DNA of 46,070 bases, taken from the NCBI RefSeq assembly GCF_007097265.1, contig NZ_VJZP01000033.1, positions 1-46,070 on the forward strand, written 5' to 3'. This DNA comes from Flavobacterium gawalongense. GTDB taxonomy: Bacteria; Bacteroidota; Bacteroidia; Flavobacteriales; Flavobacteriaceae. A model generated the notes under the pieces. It ran no database searches. It had not been told where the DNA came from and was given only the letters and a program-made list of their open reading frames with translations. Position numbers and translations under genes: made by a program. Of the stretch, positions 25,518 to 36,612 are shown in pieces (positions within the stretch are counted from its first letter, which is position 1; each line of letters opens with the position of its first letter).

Positions 25518-26468
25518 TTATTTTTTGATTAATCCCAAATCTACCAAGCGCTCATATAAATAAGCTCCCGCAGTAATATCTTCGAATTTTTTTTGGTTTT
25601 CCGCATCAATACAATTTTCCAAACAATCCAATTTCATATCGCTTACCGGATGCATAAAAAACGGAATAGAATAACGTGAAGTTCCCCATAATTCTCTAGG
25701 AGGATTCACTACTTGATGAATTGTAGATTTCAACTTGTCATTGGTGTGACGCGATAACATATCTCCAACATTGATTACCAATTCATCTGATTCAGCGATG
25801 GCATCAATCCATTCACCATCGTGATTTTGCACTTGCAATCCTTTTCCTTGAGCACCCATTAATAAAGTAATTAAGTTGATGTCACCGTGTGCAGCAGCAC
25901 GAATAGCATTTGCTGGCTCAGCCGTAATGGGTGGATAATGAATAGGTCTTAAGATAGAATTCCCTTCTTTGGCATAATTATCAAAATAGAATTCATCCAA
26001 CCCAAGGTGTAAAGCCAAAGCTCTCAGGACATAAACGCCTGTTTTTTCCAGCATTTGGTAAGCTTCTTTACCTACAACGTTAAAACGAGGCAATTCTTTT
26101 ACTTCAACATTTTCAGGGTATTCTGAAGCATATTTGGAATCTTTGGATACATATTGTCCAAAGTGCCAAAACTCTTTCAAATCCCCTTCTTTCCTGCCTT
26201 TGGCATGCTCTGTTCCAAAAGAAACATAACCTCTTTGTCCGCCGATTCCAGAAATTTCATAACTACGCTTTGTTTCTAATGGCAAAGAGAAAAAATTTCT
26301 GATTTCACCATACAATTCAGCAACCAATTGGTCGTCTAAAAAATGCCCTTTGAGCGCTACGAAGCCAATATCTTCAAATGCACTTCCGATTTCATTTACA
26401 AATTTTTGTTTACGTTTCGGGTCGTCCGAAAGGAAATCACGCAAGTCAACACTAGGAATGTTTTGCAT
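25518..26468 (-). CDS. Isopenicillin-N-synthase-like 2-oxoglutarate/Fe(II) oxygenase
   Basis: A 316-aa non-haem iron oxygenase. The N-terminal DIOX_N domain is followed by the jelly-roll core with iron ligands H194 and D196 (AHGDINLITLL) and H251 (STIHQVV). An Arg-x-Ser in SRYSIPFF binds 2-oxoglutarate. Relatives act on flavonoids, beta-lactams or plant hormones; bacterial substrates are mostly unknown. It is a single gene, divergent from the E1 gene, with a TACATTTG box at 26520-26527 on its own strand. Confidence 0.85.
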   Translation of the reverse strand: MQNIPSVDLRDFLSDDPKRKQKFVNEIGSAFEDIGFVALKGHFLDDQLVAELYGEIRNFFSLPLETKRSYEISGIGGQRGYVSFGTEHAKGRKEGDLKEFWHFGQYVSKDSKYASEYPENVEVKELPRFNVVGKEAYQMLEKTGVYVLRALALHLGLDEFYFDNYAKEGNSILRPIHYPPITAEPANAIRAAAHGDINLITLLMGAQGKGLQVQNHDGEWIDAIAESDELVINVGDMLSRHTNDKLKSTIHQVVNPPRELWGTSRYSIPFFMHPVSDMKLDCLENCIDAENQKKFEDITAGAYLYERLVDLGLIKK

Positions 26469-26611
26469 ACTTTTAAAATATTTTTTTATAACTTACAACG
26501 TCTAAAAACCTTGCAGATACAAATGTAAAGAATAATTTTCTATCTGGATTTTAAAATTCGCAAACAAATTAAAAAAATATAACAAAAAAACATCAAACTG
26601 TTATATTTTTT

Positions 26612-26619
26612 TATCTTTG
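26612..26619 (+). promoter_or_regulatory. -7 promoter box of the 2-oxoacid dehydrogenase gene
   Basis: TATCTTTG matches the Bacteroidetes -7 consensus TAnnTTTG and sits 23 bases before the ATG at 26643. No clear -33 TTG was found at the usual spacing. On the other strand TACATTTG at 26520-26527 could serve the divergent oxygenase gene. Confidence 0.45.
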
Positions 26620-26642
26620 AGCCATACAATAAAACTGAAAAA

Positions 26643-28619
26643 ATGACCTTCGACAGAAAAAATCTTACAGACAATCAATTATTAGATTTATATAAAAGAA
26701 TACTGAAGCCAAGACTGATAGAAGAAAAAATGTTGATACTTATACGTCAGGGAAAAGTATCCAAATGGTTTTCTGGAATTGGTCAAGAGGCTATTGCTGT
26801 TGGCGTTACGGCAGTCTTGGATTCAGACGAGTATATTTTGCCAATGCACAGAAACCTAGGTGTTTTTACAGGAAGAAACATTCCTTTATACCGACTTTTT
26901 TCTCAATGGCAGGGCAAAGCCAATGGTTTTACCAAAGGTCGTGATCGAAGTTTTCACTTTGGAACACAACAATATAAAATTATTGGAATGATTTCGCATT
27001 TGGGACCTCAATTAGGAGTGGCTGACGGAATCGCTTTGGCAAATAAATTAAAACAAAACGGAAAAGTTACTGCTGTTTTTACTGGTGAAGGTGCTACCAG
27101 TGAAGGCGATTTTCATGAAGCATTAAATATCGCTTCCGTTTGGGAATTGCCAGTCCTGTTCGTGATAGAGAATAACGGATATGGACTTTCGACACCTACC
27201 AATGAACAATACCGTTGCGAAAACCTAGCTGATAAAGGAAAAGGATACGGAATGGAAAGTCATATAATCGATGGGAATAATATCCTTGAAGTCTATAATT
27301 TATTATCCGAATTGAAAGCTTCGATGATAGAAAAACCGCGCCCTGTTTTATTGGAATTCAAAACCTTCAGAATGCGCGGACATGAAGAGGCGAGTGGAAC
27401 CAAATATGTTCCGCAAGAACTTATGGATATGTGGGCAATTAAAGATCCTGTAGAGAATTATAGAAAATACTTATCTGAAAATGGTATTCTTACAGCCGAT
27501 TTTGATACTGCTATACATGCTGAAATTAAGGCAGCTATTGATGAGAGTTTGGCTGTTGCCAATGCCGAACCAGAAATAGAAGCTTCTTTAAGTGAAGAAC
27601 TAAATGACGTTTATAAACCCTATACATTTGAGATAGTTAATCCATCAGAAGAAAAAGAAAATATCCGTTTTATAGATGCTATTTCAAACAGTTTACGTGA
27701 ATCGATGGAACGCCACGAAAACTCAGTAATCATGGGTCAGGATATTGCGGAATATGGAGGTGCTTTCAAAATTACAGATGGGTTTGTAGCTCAGTTTGGT
27801 AAAGATCGGGTTATCAATACACCAATTTGTGAAAGTGCAGTGGTTTCAGCAGCAATGGGATTGTCTATCAATGGGTATAAAGCGATTGTGGAAATGCAGT
27901 TTGCTGATTTTGTTTCTACAGGATTTAATCCAATTGTCAATTTACTGGCCAAATCACATTACCGATGGTTAGAAAAAGCAGATGTTGTTATTCGGATGCC
28001 TTGCGGCGGAGGAACGCAGGCAGGTCCGTTCCACTCTCAAACCAATGAAGCTTGGTTTACCAAAACTCCGGGTCTAAAAGTTGTTTATCCAGCATTTCCG
28101 TATGATGCAAAAGGGCTTTTAAACACTTCTATCAATGATCCCAATCCGGTATTATTCTTTGAACATAAACAATTATACAGAAGTGTGTACCAAAATGTAC
28201 CAAAAGATTATTATACTATTCCATTAGGAAAAGCGGCTTTATTAAAAGAAGGAAATGATGTTACTATTATATCTTTTGGAGCAGCGGTGCACTGGGCCTT
28301 GGAAACATTAGAAAAAAATCCTGAAATTTCAGCTGATTTACTCGATTTGAGAACCTTACAGCCTTTGGATACCGAAGCAATTTTCAGATCGGTAAAGAAA
28401 ACAGGGAGAGTACTAATTTATCAGGAAGATTCTATGTTTGGGGGAGTTGCGAGTGATATTTCGGCAATGATAATGGAAAATTGTTTCAAATACCTTGACG
28501 CTCCAGTAAAACGCATGGCGAGTTTAGACACGCCAATTCCGTTTACAAAAGCATTGGAAGATCAATATTTGCCGAAAGGCAGATTCGAAAAAGATTTGAA
28601 ACAACTTTTGGAATACTAA
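26643..28619 (+). CDS. Fused alpha/beta 2-oxoacid (branched-chain) dehydrogenase E1
   Basis: A 658-aa thiamine-diphosphate enzyme joining both E1 subunits in one chain. The alpha part (1-about 330) has VFTGEGATSEGDFHEALNIA, the ThDP-Mg motif, and the phosphorylation-loop-like RMRGHEEASG. The beta part (about 345-658) has VIMGQDIAEYGGAFKIT and VIRMPCGGGTQAGPFHSQ. It decarboxylates 2-oxo acids and passes the acyl group to E2 lipoyl. The sequence type resembles branched-chain 2-oxoacid (2-oxoisovalerate) dehydrogenases of Bacteroidetes, which supply primers for branched fatty acids. No E2 or E3 genes are nearby. Confidence 0.85.
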   Translation: MTFDRKNLTDNQLLDLYKRILKPRLIEEKMLILIRQGKVSKWFSGIGQEAIAVGVTAVLDSDEYILPMHRNLGVFTGRNIPLYRLFSQWQGKANGFTKGRDRSFHFGTQQYKIIGMISHLGPQLGVADGIALANKLKQNGKVTAVFTGEGATSEGDFHEALNIASVWELPVLFVIENNGYGLSTPTNEQYRCENLADKGKGYGMESHIIDGNNILEVYNLLSELKASMIEKPRPVLLEFKTFRMRGHEEASGTKYVPQELMDMWAIKDPVENYRKYLSENGILTADFDTAIHAEIKAAIDESLAVANAEPEIEASLSEELNDVYKPYTFEIVNPSEEKENIRFIDAISNSLRESMERHENSVIMGQDIAEYGGAFKITDGFVAQFGKDRVINTPICESAVVSAAMGLSINGYKAIVEMQFADFVSTGFNPIVNLLAKSHYRWLEKADVVIRMPCGGGTQAGPFHSQTNEAWFTKTPGLKVVYPAFPYDAKGLLNTSINDPNPVLFFEHKQLYRSVYQNVPKDYYTIPLGKAALLKEGNDVTIISFGAAVHWALETLEKNPEISADLLDLRTLQPLDTEAIFRSVKKTGRVLIYQEDSMFGGVASDISAMIMENCFKYLDAPVKRMASLDTPIPFTKALEDQYLPKGRFEKDLKQLLEY

Positions 28620-28635
28620 TAGTGGAACTTTTAAT

Positions 28636-28671
28636 AGGTTATTTTTAGAATTTTCATTTTAAAAATAACCT
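28636..28671. terminator. Inverted repeat after the E1 gene, possible terminator
   Basis: AGGTTATTTTTA (28636-28647) and TAAAAATAACCT (28660-28671) are perfect 12-bp arms around 12 nt. No T-run follows, so termination is not certain. It stands between converging transcripts. Confidence 0.45.
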
Positions 28672-28787
28672 AATATCCAATAGATTATTATAATTAGTGA
28701 AAATTAGTGAAATTCGTGGCTGAAATTTCGTCTGAATATTTGTGTCCAGACGGGTACTGTAAACCTCCGTTTTTATTACACAAAATT

Positions 28788-30332
28788 TTATCGATTACTC
28801 AATTTAGCTTTTTCCTTAATAATATCACTGATTTTTCGGTTTTCGATTTTACTTTCTAGCCAAGAGATGATGTCAAGATAAAGAAAAGCTCTTTTTTCGT
28901 ACTTGTTTTTTTCCAATTCTATAAATCGCTCTCTCATTTTTACAAATTCTTTTTTGATATCACCAGGGTAAATGGAATTTAAGTTTTTCATGAATTTGAT
29001 GATTTCCTTTTGGACTTCATGCAAATCATTCATTTTCAACAAAAATTTATAGGTGTTTTTCAATTGGTTTTCCAAGTAATAATCCTTGCCTAATTCATAA
29101 TGAGCTATCAGACAAAGAATTCGGGAAAAACACATTAAATCTTCCCGCATCGTAAGATTTTTGTTGTTTATGATTTTCTCTAAATAAAATATGGATTCCG
29201 TGTATTTTTCGTTACCGAAATAAATAGAGGCTATTTTATAATAAAACAACATTTCGTGATGTTCATCAAGATGTTCACTGTGTATTTTTAATTTATCTAA
29301 AACTTCAGGAATTAAGTATTCGCTTTCAGCAAAAGTGCCTTCCAGAATATGATAATTTAATTTGTTATTATATAAATATAGGAATGATAAAGATGCTATA
29401 TTATCGTTAACAGGAAAGCGTGGATCTTTGATGGTTTCTTCCAGACGTAATAAATATTTTTTGAATTTTGTTTTGTATTTGAGCATATATAAAGACTCCA
29501 ATAAATAATGATTTCCTTTTAAGAAAAACACAGGATTAAGATAAATCATATTGGGGTTGTCATAAAAAAGGGTAACCCACTTATAAGCATATTTATAGCT
29601 GGCTAAAAAGTCCTGAACTAGAAAACTATGCCAAAGATTGGCATTGTAAAACCAATACTTTTCACGAAATCCAAATTTTTTCTCATCAAATTTAGAAATG
29701 TGTTTATTGAAATAGTCGTCTATATATTTATATTCCTCGTCACTTTTTACATAACCCGTTTTGAGCATAATACCATACAACTGCAGGGATAAATTAGATA
29801 ATTTACTGGAAATAGTATTGCGATAATTCAACTCCTTGGCCTGAATAACTAATTCATCGGCTCGTCCTTGAATACTTCGTGTAATGTACTGGGATTCAAT
29901 TAATTTTTCAAATTCTACAATCTCATACGCCATGAGTTTTTCGTCATTTTCTAATGCCAGAATCTTTGTTTTATCCAAGATTTTTAAGCTTTGCTTGTAC
30001 AAACCTTTATTGTACAATATGGTAGCAAAATCAATTTGTTCTCTTAACTGATACCGAATGTTTTGACTCGGAATATTCAATCGAATACTCACTAAAATTT
30101 GTTTGTATAAATAGGACTTTAGGTTTGATAATTGTACTTTTTTGATGATACCACTTTTCAAAATAAGCTTCTCATCATACACTTCTGATTTGTCTAAAAT
30201 GTTGAATAATTCGATGAATTTTGTATTTGAACTCGTCTCGAGTCGGCTTGCAAAAATCTTAAATTGTCTTTTTTCAGACTTTGAAAGGGATTTTATTAAT
30301 ACAAATAAGAAATCTTTTTGATGGTTAGCCAT
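28788..30332 (-). CDS. Helical-repeat protein, Flavobacteria-type, function unknown
   Basis: A 514-aa all-helical protein, Lys/Leu/Tyr-rich, without signal peptide, membrane segment or catalytic motif. Repeated helix pairs (for example around ILYNKGLYKQSLKILDKTK and KIASIYFGNEKYTESIFYLE) have the TPR-like spacing of about 34 residues, suggesting a protein-binding solenoid. The start MANHQKDFLFVLIKSLSKSE followed by KRQFKIFASR is a pattern I have seen in uncharacterised Flavobacteria proteins. It is alone and divergent from leuA. Confidence 0.65.
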   Translation of the reverse strand: MANHQKDFLFVLIKSLSKSEKRQFKIFASRLETSSNTKFIELFNILDKSEVYDEKLILKSGIIKKVQLSNLKSYLYKQILVSIRLNIPSQNIRYQLREQIDFATILYNKGLYKQSLKILDKTKILALENDEKLMAYEIVEFEKLIESQYITRSIQGRADELVIQAKELNYRNTISSKLSNLSLQLYGIMLKTGYVKSDEEYKYIDDYFNKHISKFDEKKFGFREKYWFYNANLWHSFLVQDFLASYKYAYKWVTLFYDNPNMIYLNPVFFLKGNHYLLESLYMLKYKTKFKKYLLRLEETIKDPRFPVNDNIASLSFLYLYNNKLNYHILEGTFAESEYLIPEVLDKLKIHSEHLDEHHEMLFYYKIASIYFGNEKYTESIFYLEKIINNKNLTMREDLMCFSRILCLIAHYELGKDYYLENQLKNTYKFLLKMNDLHEVQKEIIKFMKNLNSIYPGDIKKEFVKMRERFIELEKNKYEKRAFLYLDIISWLESKIENRKISDIIKEKAKLSNR

Positions 30333-30480
30333 TGTAAAATATTGTAACTTAATTAGTTGTTAATCAGTAACTTATAAAGTATTAATTCTCTTTATAAGCA
30401 GTATATTTCGTTAAAACGAATTTTATATTAAAGTAATGAAATATAAATTTGTTATCGAGATGTGAAATTACATTAAATAA

Positions 30481-31662
<1,182 letters not shown>

Positions 31663-31666
31663 TAAA

Positions 31667-31690
31667 AGCACTATTTACAGCACTATTTAC
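31667..31690. repeat. 12-bp perfect tandem duplication between leuA and leuB
   Basis: AGCACTATTTAC occurs twice head-to-tail (31667-31678 and 31679-31690) directly after leuA. Probably a slippage duplication; no function is apparent. Confidence 0.8.
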
Positions 31691-31724
31691 ATAATAGTAT
31701 AACTTTATATAAAAAAACTAAACC

Positions 31725-32840
31725 ATGAATTTAAAAATAGCAGTACTGCCAGGAGATGGAATAGGACCAGAGGTGACCTTACAGGCAAAGAAAGCTTTAT
31801 ATGCTATAGGTGTAGTATATGATCATGAATTTGTTTTTGAAGATGCTCTTATGGGAGCTGTTGCTATAGATAAAACCGGAAACCCTCTTCCGGAACAAAC
31901 CCTTAACCTTTGCCTTAATACGGATGCTGTTTTGTTTGGCGCAATTGGTGATCCAAAATACGACAACAATCCTGATGCTAAAGTACGTCCTGAGCAGGGA
32001 TTATTAAAATTGAGAAAAGAATTAGGTCTTTTTGCAAATATCCGACCTATAAAACCATATAAGTCATTATTAGATTCTTCTCCTTTAAAAAGAGAAATAA
32101 TCGAAGGTGCAGATTTTACTATTTTCAGAGAACTTACCGGGGGTGTTTATTTTGGTGAGAAAAAATTGAACGATGCGGGTACCATCGCTTCTGATTTATG
32201 TGAATATTCAGAAGAAGAAATCACCAGAATTACTCATTTGGCGTTTAAAGCAGCACAAAATAGACGTAAAAAAGTAACAATGGTGGATAAAGCCAATGTG
32301 CTTGAAACTTCTCGATTATGGAGAAAAGTTGTCAAAAATGTAAGCGAAAGTTATCCGGATGTAGCATTGGATTTTCTTTTTGTTGATAATGCAGCGATGC
32401 AAATTATTTTAAATCCAAAACAATTTGATGTCATTTTAACTGAAAATTTATTTGGGGATATTTTATCTGATGAAGCTAGTGTAATAACAGGTTCTATTGG
32501 ATTATTGGCTTCGGCATCATTAGGAAATAAAAAGGCACTTTTTGAACCAATTCATGGTTCTTATCCGCAAGCAAAAGGAAAAAATATTGCTAATCCAATC
32601 GCTTCAGTATTATCAGCAGCAATGCTTTTGGAACATTTTGGACTTCATAAAGAAGCTAAAAAAGTATATGAAGCAGTAGAAAAAGCGATTGAATATAATG
32701 TGGTAACAATAGATTTGAAAGCAGATTCTAAATTTGGTACAAACGAAGTTGGAGATTTTATTTCGAATGTCATTTTAAGCAAAGATGATTTATATTTTAA
32801 AAGTGACAACGTCCAGATAGGACAATCGACTATTGTTTAA
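31725..32840 (+). CDS. leuB: 3-isopropylmalate dehydrogenase
   Basis: A 371-aa NAD-dependent decarboxylating dehydrogenase, the third leucine step. Seen: LPGDGIGPEVTLQAKKAL, the substrate arginines in AKVRPEQGLLKLRKELG and FRELTGGVYFG, the Lys/Asp site VDKANVLETSRLWRK, and LFGDILSDEASVITGS. The NAD motif HGSYPQAKGKNIANP follows. Length is standard. leuC and leuD, which encode the intermediate isomerase, are not in this window. An attenuator follows before ilvD. Confidence 0.92.
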   Translation: MNLKIAVLPGDGIGPEVTLQAKKALYAIGVVYDHEFVFEDALMGAVAIDKTGNPLPEQTLNLCLNTDAVLFGAIGDPKYDNNPDAKVRPEQGLLKLRKELGLFANIRPIKPYKSLLDSSPLKREIIEGADFTIFRELTGGVYFGEKKLNDAGTIASDLCEYSEEEITRITHLAFKAAQNRRKKVTMVDKANVLETSRLWRKVVKNVSESYPDVALDFLFVDNAAMQIILNPKQFDVILTENLFGDILSDEASVITGSIGLLASASLGNKKALFEPIHGSYPQAKGKNIANPIASVLSAAMLLEHFGLHKEAKKVYEAVEKAIEYNVVTIDLKADSKFGTNEVGDFISNVILSKDDLYFKSDNVQIGQSTIV

Positions 32841-32904
32841 CAAAACAATAATCAAAAGTGCATTTAATAATTGAAAAAGTGCTATAATTTTAAGGTTCTA
32901 TTTT

Positions 32905-32932
32905 TTTGTTCTATTTGTTTTTCATATTTTTG
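32905..32932 (+). promoter_or_regulatory. Promoter of the ilv leader
   Basis: TTTG (32905-32908) and TATTTTTG (32925-32932) match the Bacteroidetes -33 and -7 elements with 16 bases between, slightly short of the usual spacing. Transcription would start near 32939, just ahead of the leader ATG at 32948. Confidence 0.5.
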
Positions 32933-32947
32933 AAGCAAATAAAAAAA

Positions 32948-33022
32948 ATGAAAATCGTAACTATTATTTCTTCAATTATTAATGTCAATGTGGTAATCAC
33001 ATATGCAGCAGGAATGTTATAG
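32948..33022 (+). CDS. ilv leader peptide (24 aa, Ile/Val-rich)
   Basis: ATG at 32948, TAG at 33020-33022. The 24 residues include six Ile, four Val and one Leu: eleven branched-chain codons, with KIVTIISSIINVNVVIT as the rich core. Such a peptide just before a terminator and ilvD is the classic arrangement of ribosome-mediated attenuation: charged tRNA lets the ribosome pass and the terminator form, while starvation stalls it. A 5-bp hairpin ATGTG/CACAT lies at 32988-33002 inside the frame. I could not find a convincing antiterminator by eye. Confidence 0.75.
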   Translation: MKIVTIISSIINVNVVITYAAGML

Positions 33023-33042
33023 ATATAATTAAAAAAATATTT

Positions 33043-33077
33043 AAAACCTTCCAATATAATTGGAAGGTTTTTTTTTT
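33043..33077 (+). terminator. Attenuator terminator upstream of ilvD
   Basis: A 13-bp perfect stem: AAAACCTTCCAAT (33043-33055) with ATTGGAAGGTTTT (33059-33071), loop ATA, followed by T to 33077 (ten T in a row from 33068). It ends 31 bases before the ilvD ATG, leaving no room for a promoter between. ilvD expression therefore depends on read-through, as in attenuation. Confidence 0.85.
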
Positions 33078-33108
33078 GGAATAAATTTAAAAAATACACA
33101 AACATACA

Positions 33109-34782
33109 ATGGAATTAAATAAATACAGCAAGACTATAACTCAAGATCAAACACAACCGGCAGCACAAGCTATGTTGTACGGAATTGGATTAACAGAAGA
33201 GGATTTGAAAAAAGCGCAAGTAGGAATCGTAAGCATGGGTTACGAAGGAAATACATGTAACATGCACTTAAATGATCTTGCAAAAAATGTTAAACAAGGA
33301 GTTTGGGATGCAGATTTAGTCGGTTTGATTTTTAATACAATTGGTGTTAGTGACGGTATTTCAAACGGTACTGACGGAATGCGTTATTCATTAGTATCTC
33401 GTGATGTAATTGCGGATTCTATTGAAACAGTAATGGGAGCGCAATGGTATGATAGTTTGATTGCAATTCCAGGTTGTGATAAAAATATGCCAGGAGCTAT
33501 AATCGCTATGGGAAGAGTAAATCGCCCAGCTATTATGGTTTATGGTGGTTCTATACATTCTGGGAAATGGAAAGGGGAATCTTTGAATATTGTTTCTGCA
33601 TTTGAGGCATTGGGAAAAAAATTCAGCAATACAATAACTGAAGAAGATTTCAAAGGAGTTATACAAAATTCTTGCCCAGGACCAGGAGCTTGTGGTGGAA
33701 TGTATACTGCTAATACAATGTCATCAGCAATTGAAGCATTAGGGATGAGTTTACCATACAGTTCATCAAATCCAGCTTTGAGTGCAGAAAAAAAACAAGA
33801 ATGTGAAGATGCTGGGAAAGCCATCAGAATATTATTGGAAAAAGATATTAAGCCTAAGGATATCATGACACGTAAAGCTTTTGAAAATGCTATTACAATG
33901 GTAGCTGTTTTAGGAGGTTCTACGAATGCAGTTATGCACTTGATTGCTATGGCACATTCGGTTGATATTGAAATTACGTTACAAGATTTTCAAGCGATAA
34001 GTGATAAAACGCCTATACTTGGTGATTTGAAACCAAGTGGTAAATATATGATGGAAGATTTACATGCTGTTGGAGGTGTTCCTGCAGTAATGAAATATTT
34101 ATTGAAAGAAGGTTTCCTTCATGGTGATTGTTTGACAGTAACGGGTAAAACATTGGCTGAAAATTTAGCAGAACTACCTGATTTAAATGATGGACAAGAA
34201 GTGATTCATGAAATCCAAAAAGCGTTGAAAGCAAGTGGAAACATTCAGATTTTGTACGGAAACTTAGCTTCAGAAGGTTGTGTGGCTAAAATTAGTGGAA
34301 ATGAAGGAGAATATTTTGAAGGTACTGCAGTAGTATTCGAAAATGAATTTGATGTTATTCCTGGTGTTCAAGGCGGTTTAGTAAAACCTGGAGATGTTGT
34401 CGTCATCAGATATTGTGGCCCAAAAGGTGGTCCGGGAATGCCTGAGATGCTTAAACCAACTTCAGCCATTATGGGTGCAGGACTTGGAAAAAGTGTTGCT
34501 TTGATTACAGACGGTAGATTCTCTGGAGGTTCACATGGTTTTGTAGTGGGTCATATTACACCAGAAGCGTATGATGGTGGCGGAATTGCTTTAGTTGAAA
34601 ATGGAGATATTATCACTATTGATGCTGTTAAAAACACGATTAATTTAAAAATTTCTGATGAAGAATTTGCTAAAAGAAAAGCGAATTGGGTTCAACCCGC
34701 TTTGAAAGCAACAAAAGGAGTTTTATTGAAATATGCACGATCGGTCTCTAGCGCTTCAACAGGATGTGTGACCGATAAATAA
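33109..34782 (+). CDS. ilvD: Dihydroxy-acid dehydratase
   Basis: A 557-aa Fe-S dehydratase converting dihydroxy acids to 2-oxoisovalerate or 2-oxo-3-methylvalerate. Cluster and Mg ligands are seen in [17 protein letters not shown] and [17 protein letters not shown]. The carboxylated-Lys and Mg region includes [12 protein letters not shown], and the C-terminal active-site segment is [20 protein letters not shown]. It is the first structural gene of the ilvD-ilvB-ilvN-ilvC operon, behind an Ile/Val leader and terminator. Two C-rich repeats separate it from ilvB. Confidence 0.95.
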   Translation: MELNKYSKTITQDQTQPAAQAMLYGIGLTEEDLKKAQVGIVSMGYEGNTCNMHLNDLAKNVKQGVWDADLVGLIFNTIGVSDGISNGTDGMRYSLVSRDVIADSIETVMGAQWYDSLIAIPGCDKNMPGAIIAMGRVNRPAIMVYGGSIHSGKWKGESLNIVSAFEALGKKFSNTITEEDFKGVIQNSCPGPGACGGMYTANTMSSAIEALGMSLPYSSSNPALSAEKKQECEDAGKAIRILLEKDIKPKDIMTRKAFENAITMVAVLGGSTNAVMHLIAMAHSVDIEITLQDFQAISDKTPILGDLKPSGKYMMEDLHAVGGVPAVMKYLLKEGFLHGDCLTVTGKTLAENLAELPDLNDGQEVIHEIQKALKASGNIQILYGNLASEGCVAKISGNEGEYFEGTAVVFENEFDVIPGVQGGLVKPGDVVVIRYCGPKGGPGMPEMLKPTSAIMGAGLGKSVALITDGRFSGGSHGFVVGHITPEAYDGGGIALVENGDIITIDAVKNTINLKISDEEFAKRKANWVQPALKATKGVLLKYARSVSSASTGCVTDK

Positions 34783-34806
34783 TCCCCCTAACCCCGAAGG
34801 GGAAAT
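34783..34806. repeat. C-rich palindromic repeat, copy B1
   Basis: CCCCCTAACCCC followed by GAAGGGGAAA: hairpin CCCC/GGGG. A close relative is at 44189-44213. It belongs to a second dispersed C-rich repeat family, next to copy A2. Confidence 0.75.
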
Positions 34807-34860
34807 AATAGGTTTGGACTTTTATTTGAAAGTGAAAAATAGGAATACTATATCAATCTC

Positions 34861-34894
34861 GGCTCCCTCTCCTTTGGAGAGGGCTGGGGTGAGG
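34861..34894. repeat. C-rich palindromic repeat, copy A2
   Basis: Inverted copy of the element at 24954-24995: GGCTCCCTCTCC, then TTTGGAGAGGG and TGGGGTGAGG. It lies in the ilvD-ilvB gap, inside a probable operon, so it would be transcribed as a hairpin in the mRNA. Confidence 0.85.
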
Positions 34895-34913
34895 AAAAAT
34901 AATAAACGTACCC

Positions 34914-36608
34914 ATGGGAACAAATAAAATATCAGGCGCAGAAGCCGTTATTAGATGCTTATTAGAAGAAGGAGTAGACTTGGTTTATGGTTATCCAGGA
35001 GGTGCCATAATGCCTGTTTACGACGAATTATATAAATTTCAAGATCAATTACAGCATGTTTTAGTACGTCACGAACAAGGTGCAACTCATGCGGCTCAGG
35101 GATTTGCAAGAGCAACAGGAAAAGTTGGAGTGGCAATAGCTACTTCAGGTCCTGGAGCAACAAATCTTGTAACTGGTATTGCCGATGCTCAGATTGATTC
35201 AACTCCAATGGTTTGTATTACAGGTCAGGTAGGGAAACATTTATTAGGTTCAGATGCGTTTCAGGAAACCGATATTATTGGAATTTCGACTCCGGTTACC
35301 AAATGGAATTATCAAATTACAGAGGCACATGAAATACCTGAAATCATTGCAAAAGCATTTTATATTGCAAAATCAGGTCGTCCGGGTCCAGTTTTAATTG
35401 ATATTACAAAAAATGCTCAATTTGACGAAATTGAATTTAGTTATAAAAAATGTACCAGCATTAGAAGTTATAATCCAAGGCCAACTTTAGATATTGAAAA
35501 AATTAAAGAGGCTGCGGAATTAATCAATAATGCAAAAAAACCATATATTGTTTTTGGTCAGGGAATCATTCTTGGTGAAGCCGAAGAACAATTAAAAGCA
35601 TTAGTTGAAAAATCAGGAATTCCTGCTGCTTGGACTATTTTAGGACTTTCGGCATTGCCAACAGACCACCCATTAAATGTAGGGATGTTAGGTATGCACG
35701 GAAATTATGGTCCTAATTTGTTGACAAATGAATGTGATGTTTTGATCGCACTTGGAATGCGTTTTGATGATCGTGTTACAGGAAATTTAGCTACTTATGC
35801 AAAGCAGGCCAAAGTAATTCACTTTGAAATTGATCCTGCAGAAATAGATAAAAATGTAAAAACAACGGTTGCTGTTTTAGCTGATGTCAAAGAATCTCTG
35901 ACTGCCTTACTTCCTTTTATCAAAAGTAATACACATGAATCTTGGCACAATGAATTCAAAGAAATGTATAAAATTGAATTGGAAGCGGTAATCAATGACG
36001 AGTTAAAACCTAAGAAAGAAGGAATTTCTATGGGTGAAACTATCGAAATGATTAATAAACATTCTAAAGGTGATGCGATTATGGTTTCGGATGTGGGGCA
36101 ACACCAAATGTTTGCTTGTCGTTATGCCAAATTCAATTCAACAAAAAGTAACGTAACTTCAGGTGGTTTAGGAACCATGGGATTTGCTTTACCGGCTGCA
36201 ATTGGTGCCAAAATGGGAATGCCGGAACGTGAAGTGGTTGCCATTATTGGTGATGGTGGTTTTCAAATGACTATTCAGGAATTAGGAACTATTTTTCAAA
36301 CTAAAGTTCCTGTGAAAATTGTAGTCTTGAACAACGAATTTTTAGGAATGGTACGTCAGTGGCAACAATTGTTTTTTGACAAAAGATATGCTTCAACTGA
36401 AATGATCAATCCTAATTTTATAGCGATTGCTGAAGGCTATTATATTAAAGCCAAAAAAGTGACCAAAAGAGAAGATTTAGATGCGGCCGTTGCTGAAATG
36501 ATGGCTTCAAAAGAATCGTATTTCCTTGAAGTTATGGTAGAAAAAGAAAATAATGTATTCCCAATGATTCCAACAGGAGCATCGGTTTCTGATATGCGAT
36601 TAAGTTAA
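34914..36608 (+). CDS. ilvB: Acetolactate synthase large subunit
   Basis: A 564-aa ThDP enzyme joining two pyruvates, or pyruvate and 2-oxobutyrate. Seen: GAEAVIRCLLEEGVDLVYGY with the catalytic Glu in VRHEQGATHAAQG, the FAD domain around 195-345, and the ThDP-Mg motif GDGGFQMTIQELGTI followed by NNEFLGMVRQWQ. Length is typical. ilvN begins 4 bases after its stop. A leading ATG at 34914 follows the repeat copy A2. Confidence 0.95.
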   Translation: MGTNKISGAEAVIRCLLEEGVDLVYGYPGGAIMPVYDELYKFQDQLQHVLVRHEQGATHAAQGFARATGKVGVAIATSGPGATNLVTGIADAQIDSTPMVCITGQVGKHLLGSDAFQETDIIGISTPVTKWNYQITEAHEIPEIIAKAFYIAKSGRPGPVLIDITKNAQFDEIEFSYKKCTSIRSYNPRPTLDIEKIKEAAELINNAKKPYIVFGQGIILGEAEEQLKALVEKSGIPAAWTILGLSALPTDHPLNVGMLGMHGNYGPNLLTNECDVLIALGMRFDDRVTGNLATYAKQAKVIHFEIDPAEIDKNVKTTVAVLADVKESLTALLPFIKSNTHESWHNEFKEMYKIELEAVINDELKPKKEGISMGETIEMINKHSKGDAIMVSDVGQHQMFACRYAKFNSTKSNVTSGGLGTMGFALPAAIGAKMGMPEREVVAIIGDGGFQMTIQELGTIFQTKVPVKIVVLNNEFLGMVRQWQQLFFDKRYASTEMINPNFIAIAEGYYIKAKKVTKREDLDAAVAEMMASKESYFLEVMVEKENNVFPMIPTGASVSDMRLS

Positions 36609-36612
36609 TATT

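Noticed and set aside
30437..30480. Short frame MKYKFVIEM before leuA as a leader peptide
   Set aside because: Only nine residues, two branched-chain codons, and no terminator between it and leuA.
33391..34234. Minus-strand open frames inside ilvD
   Set aside because: Antisense shadows of a strongly conserved gene, with no family features.
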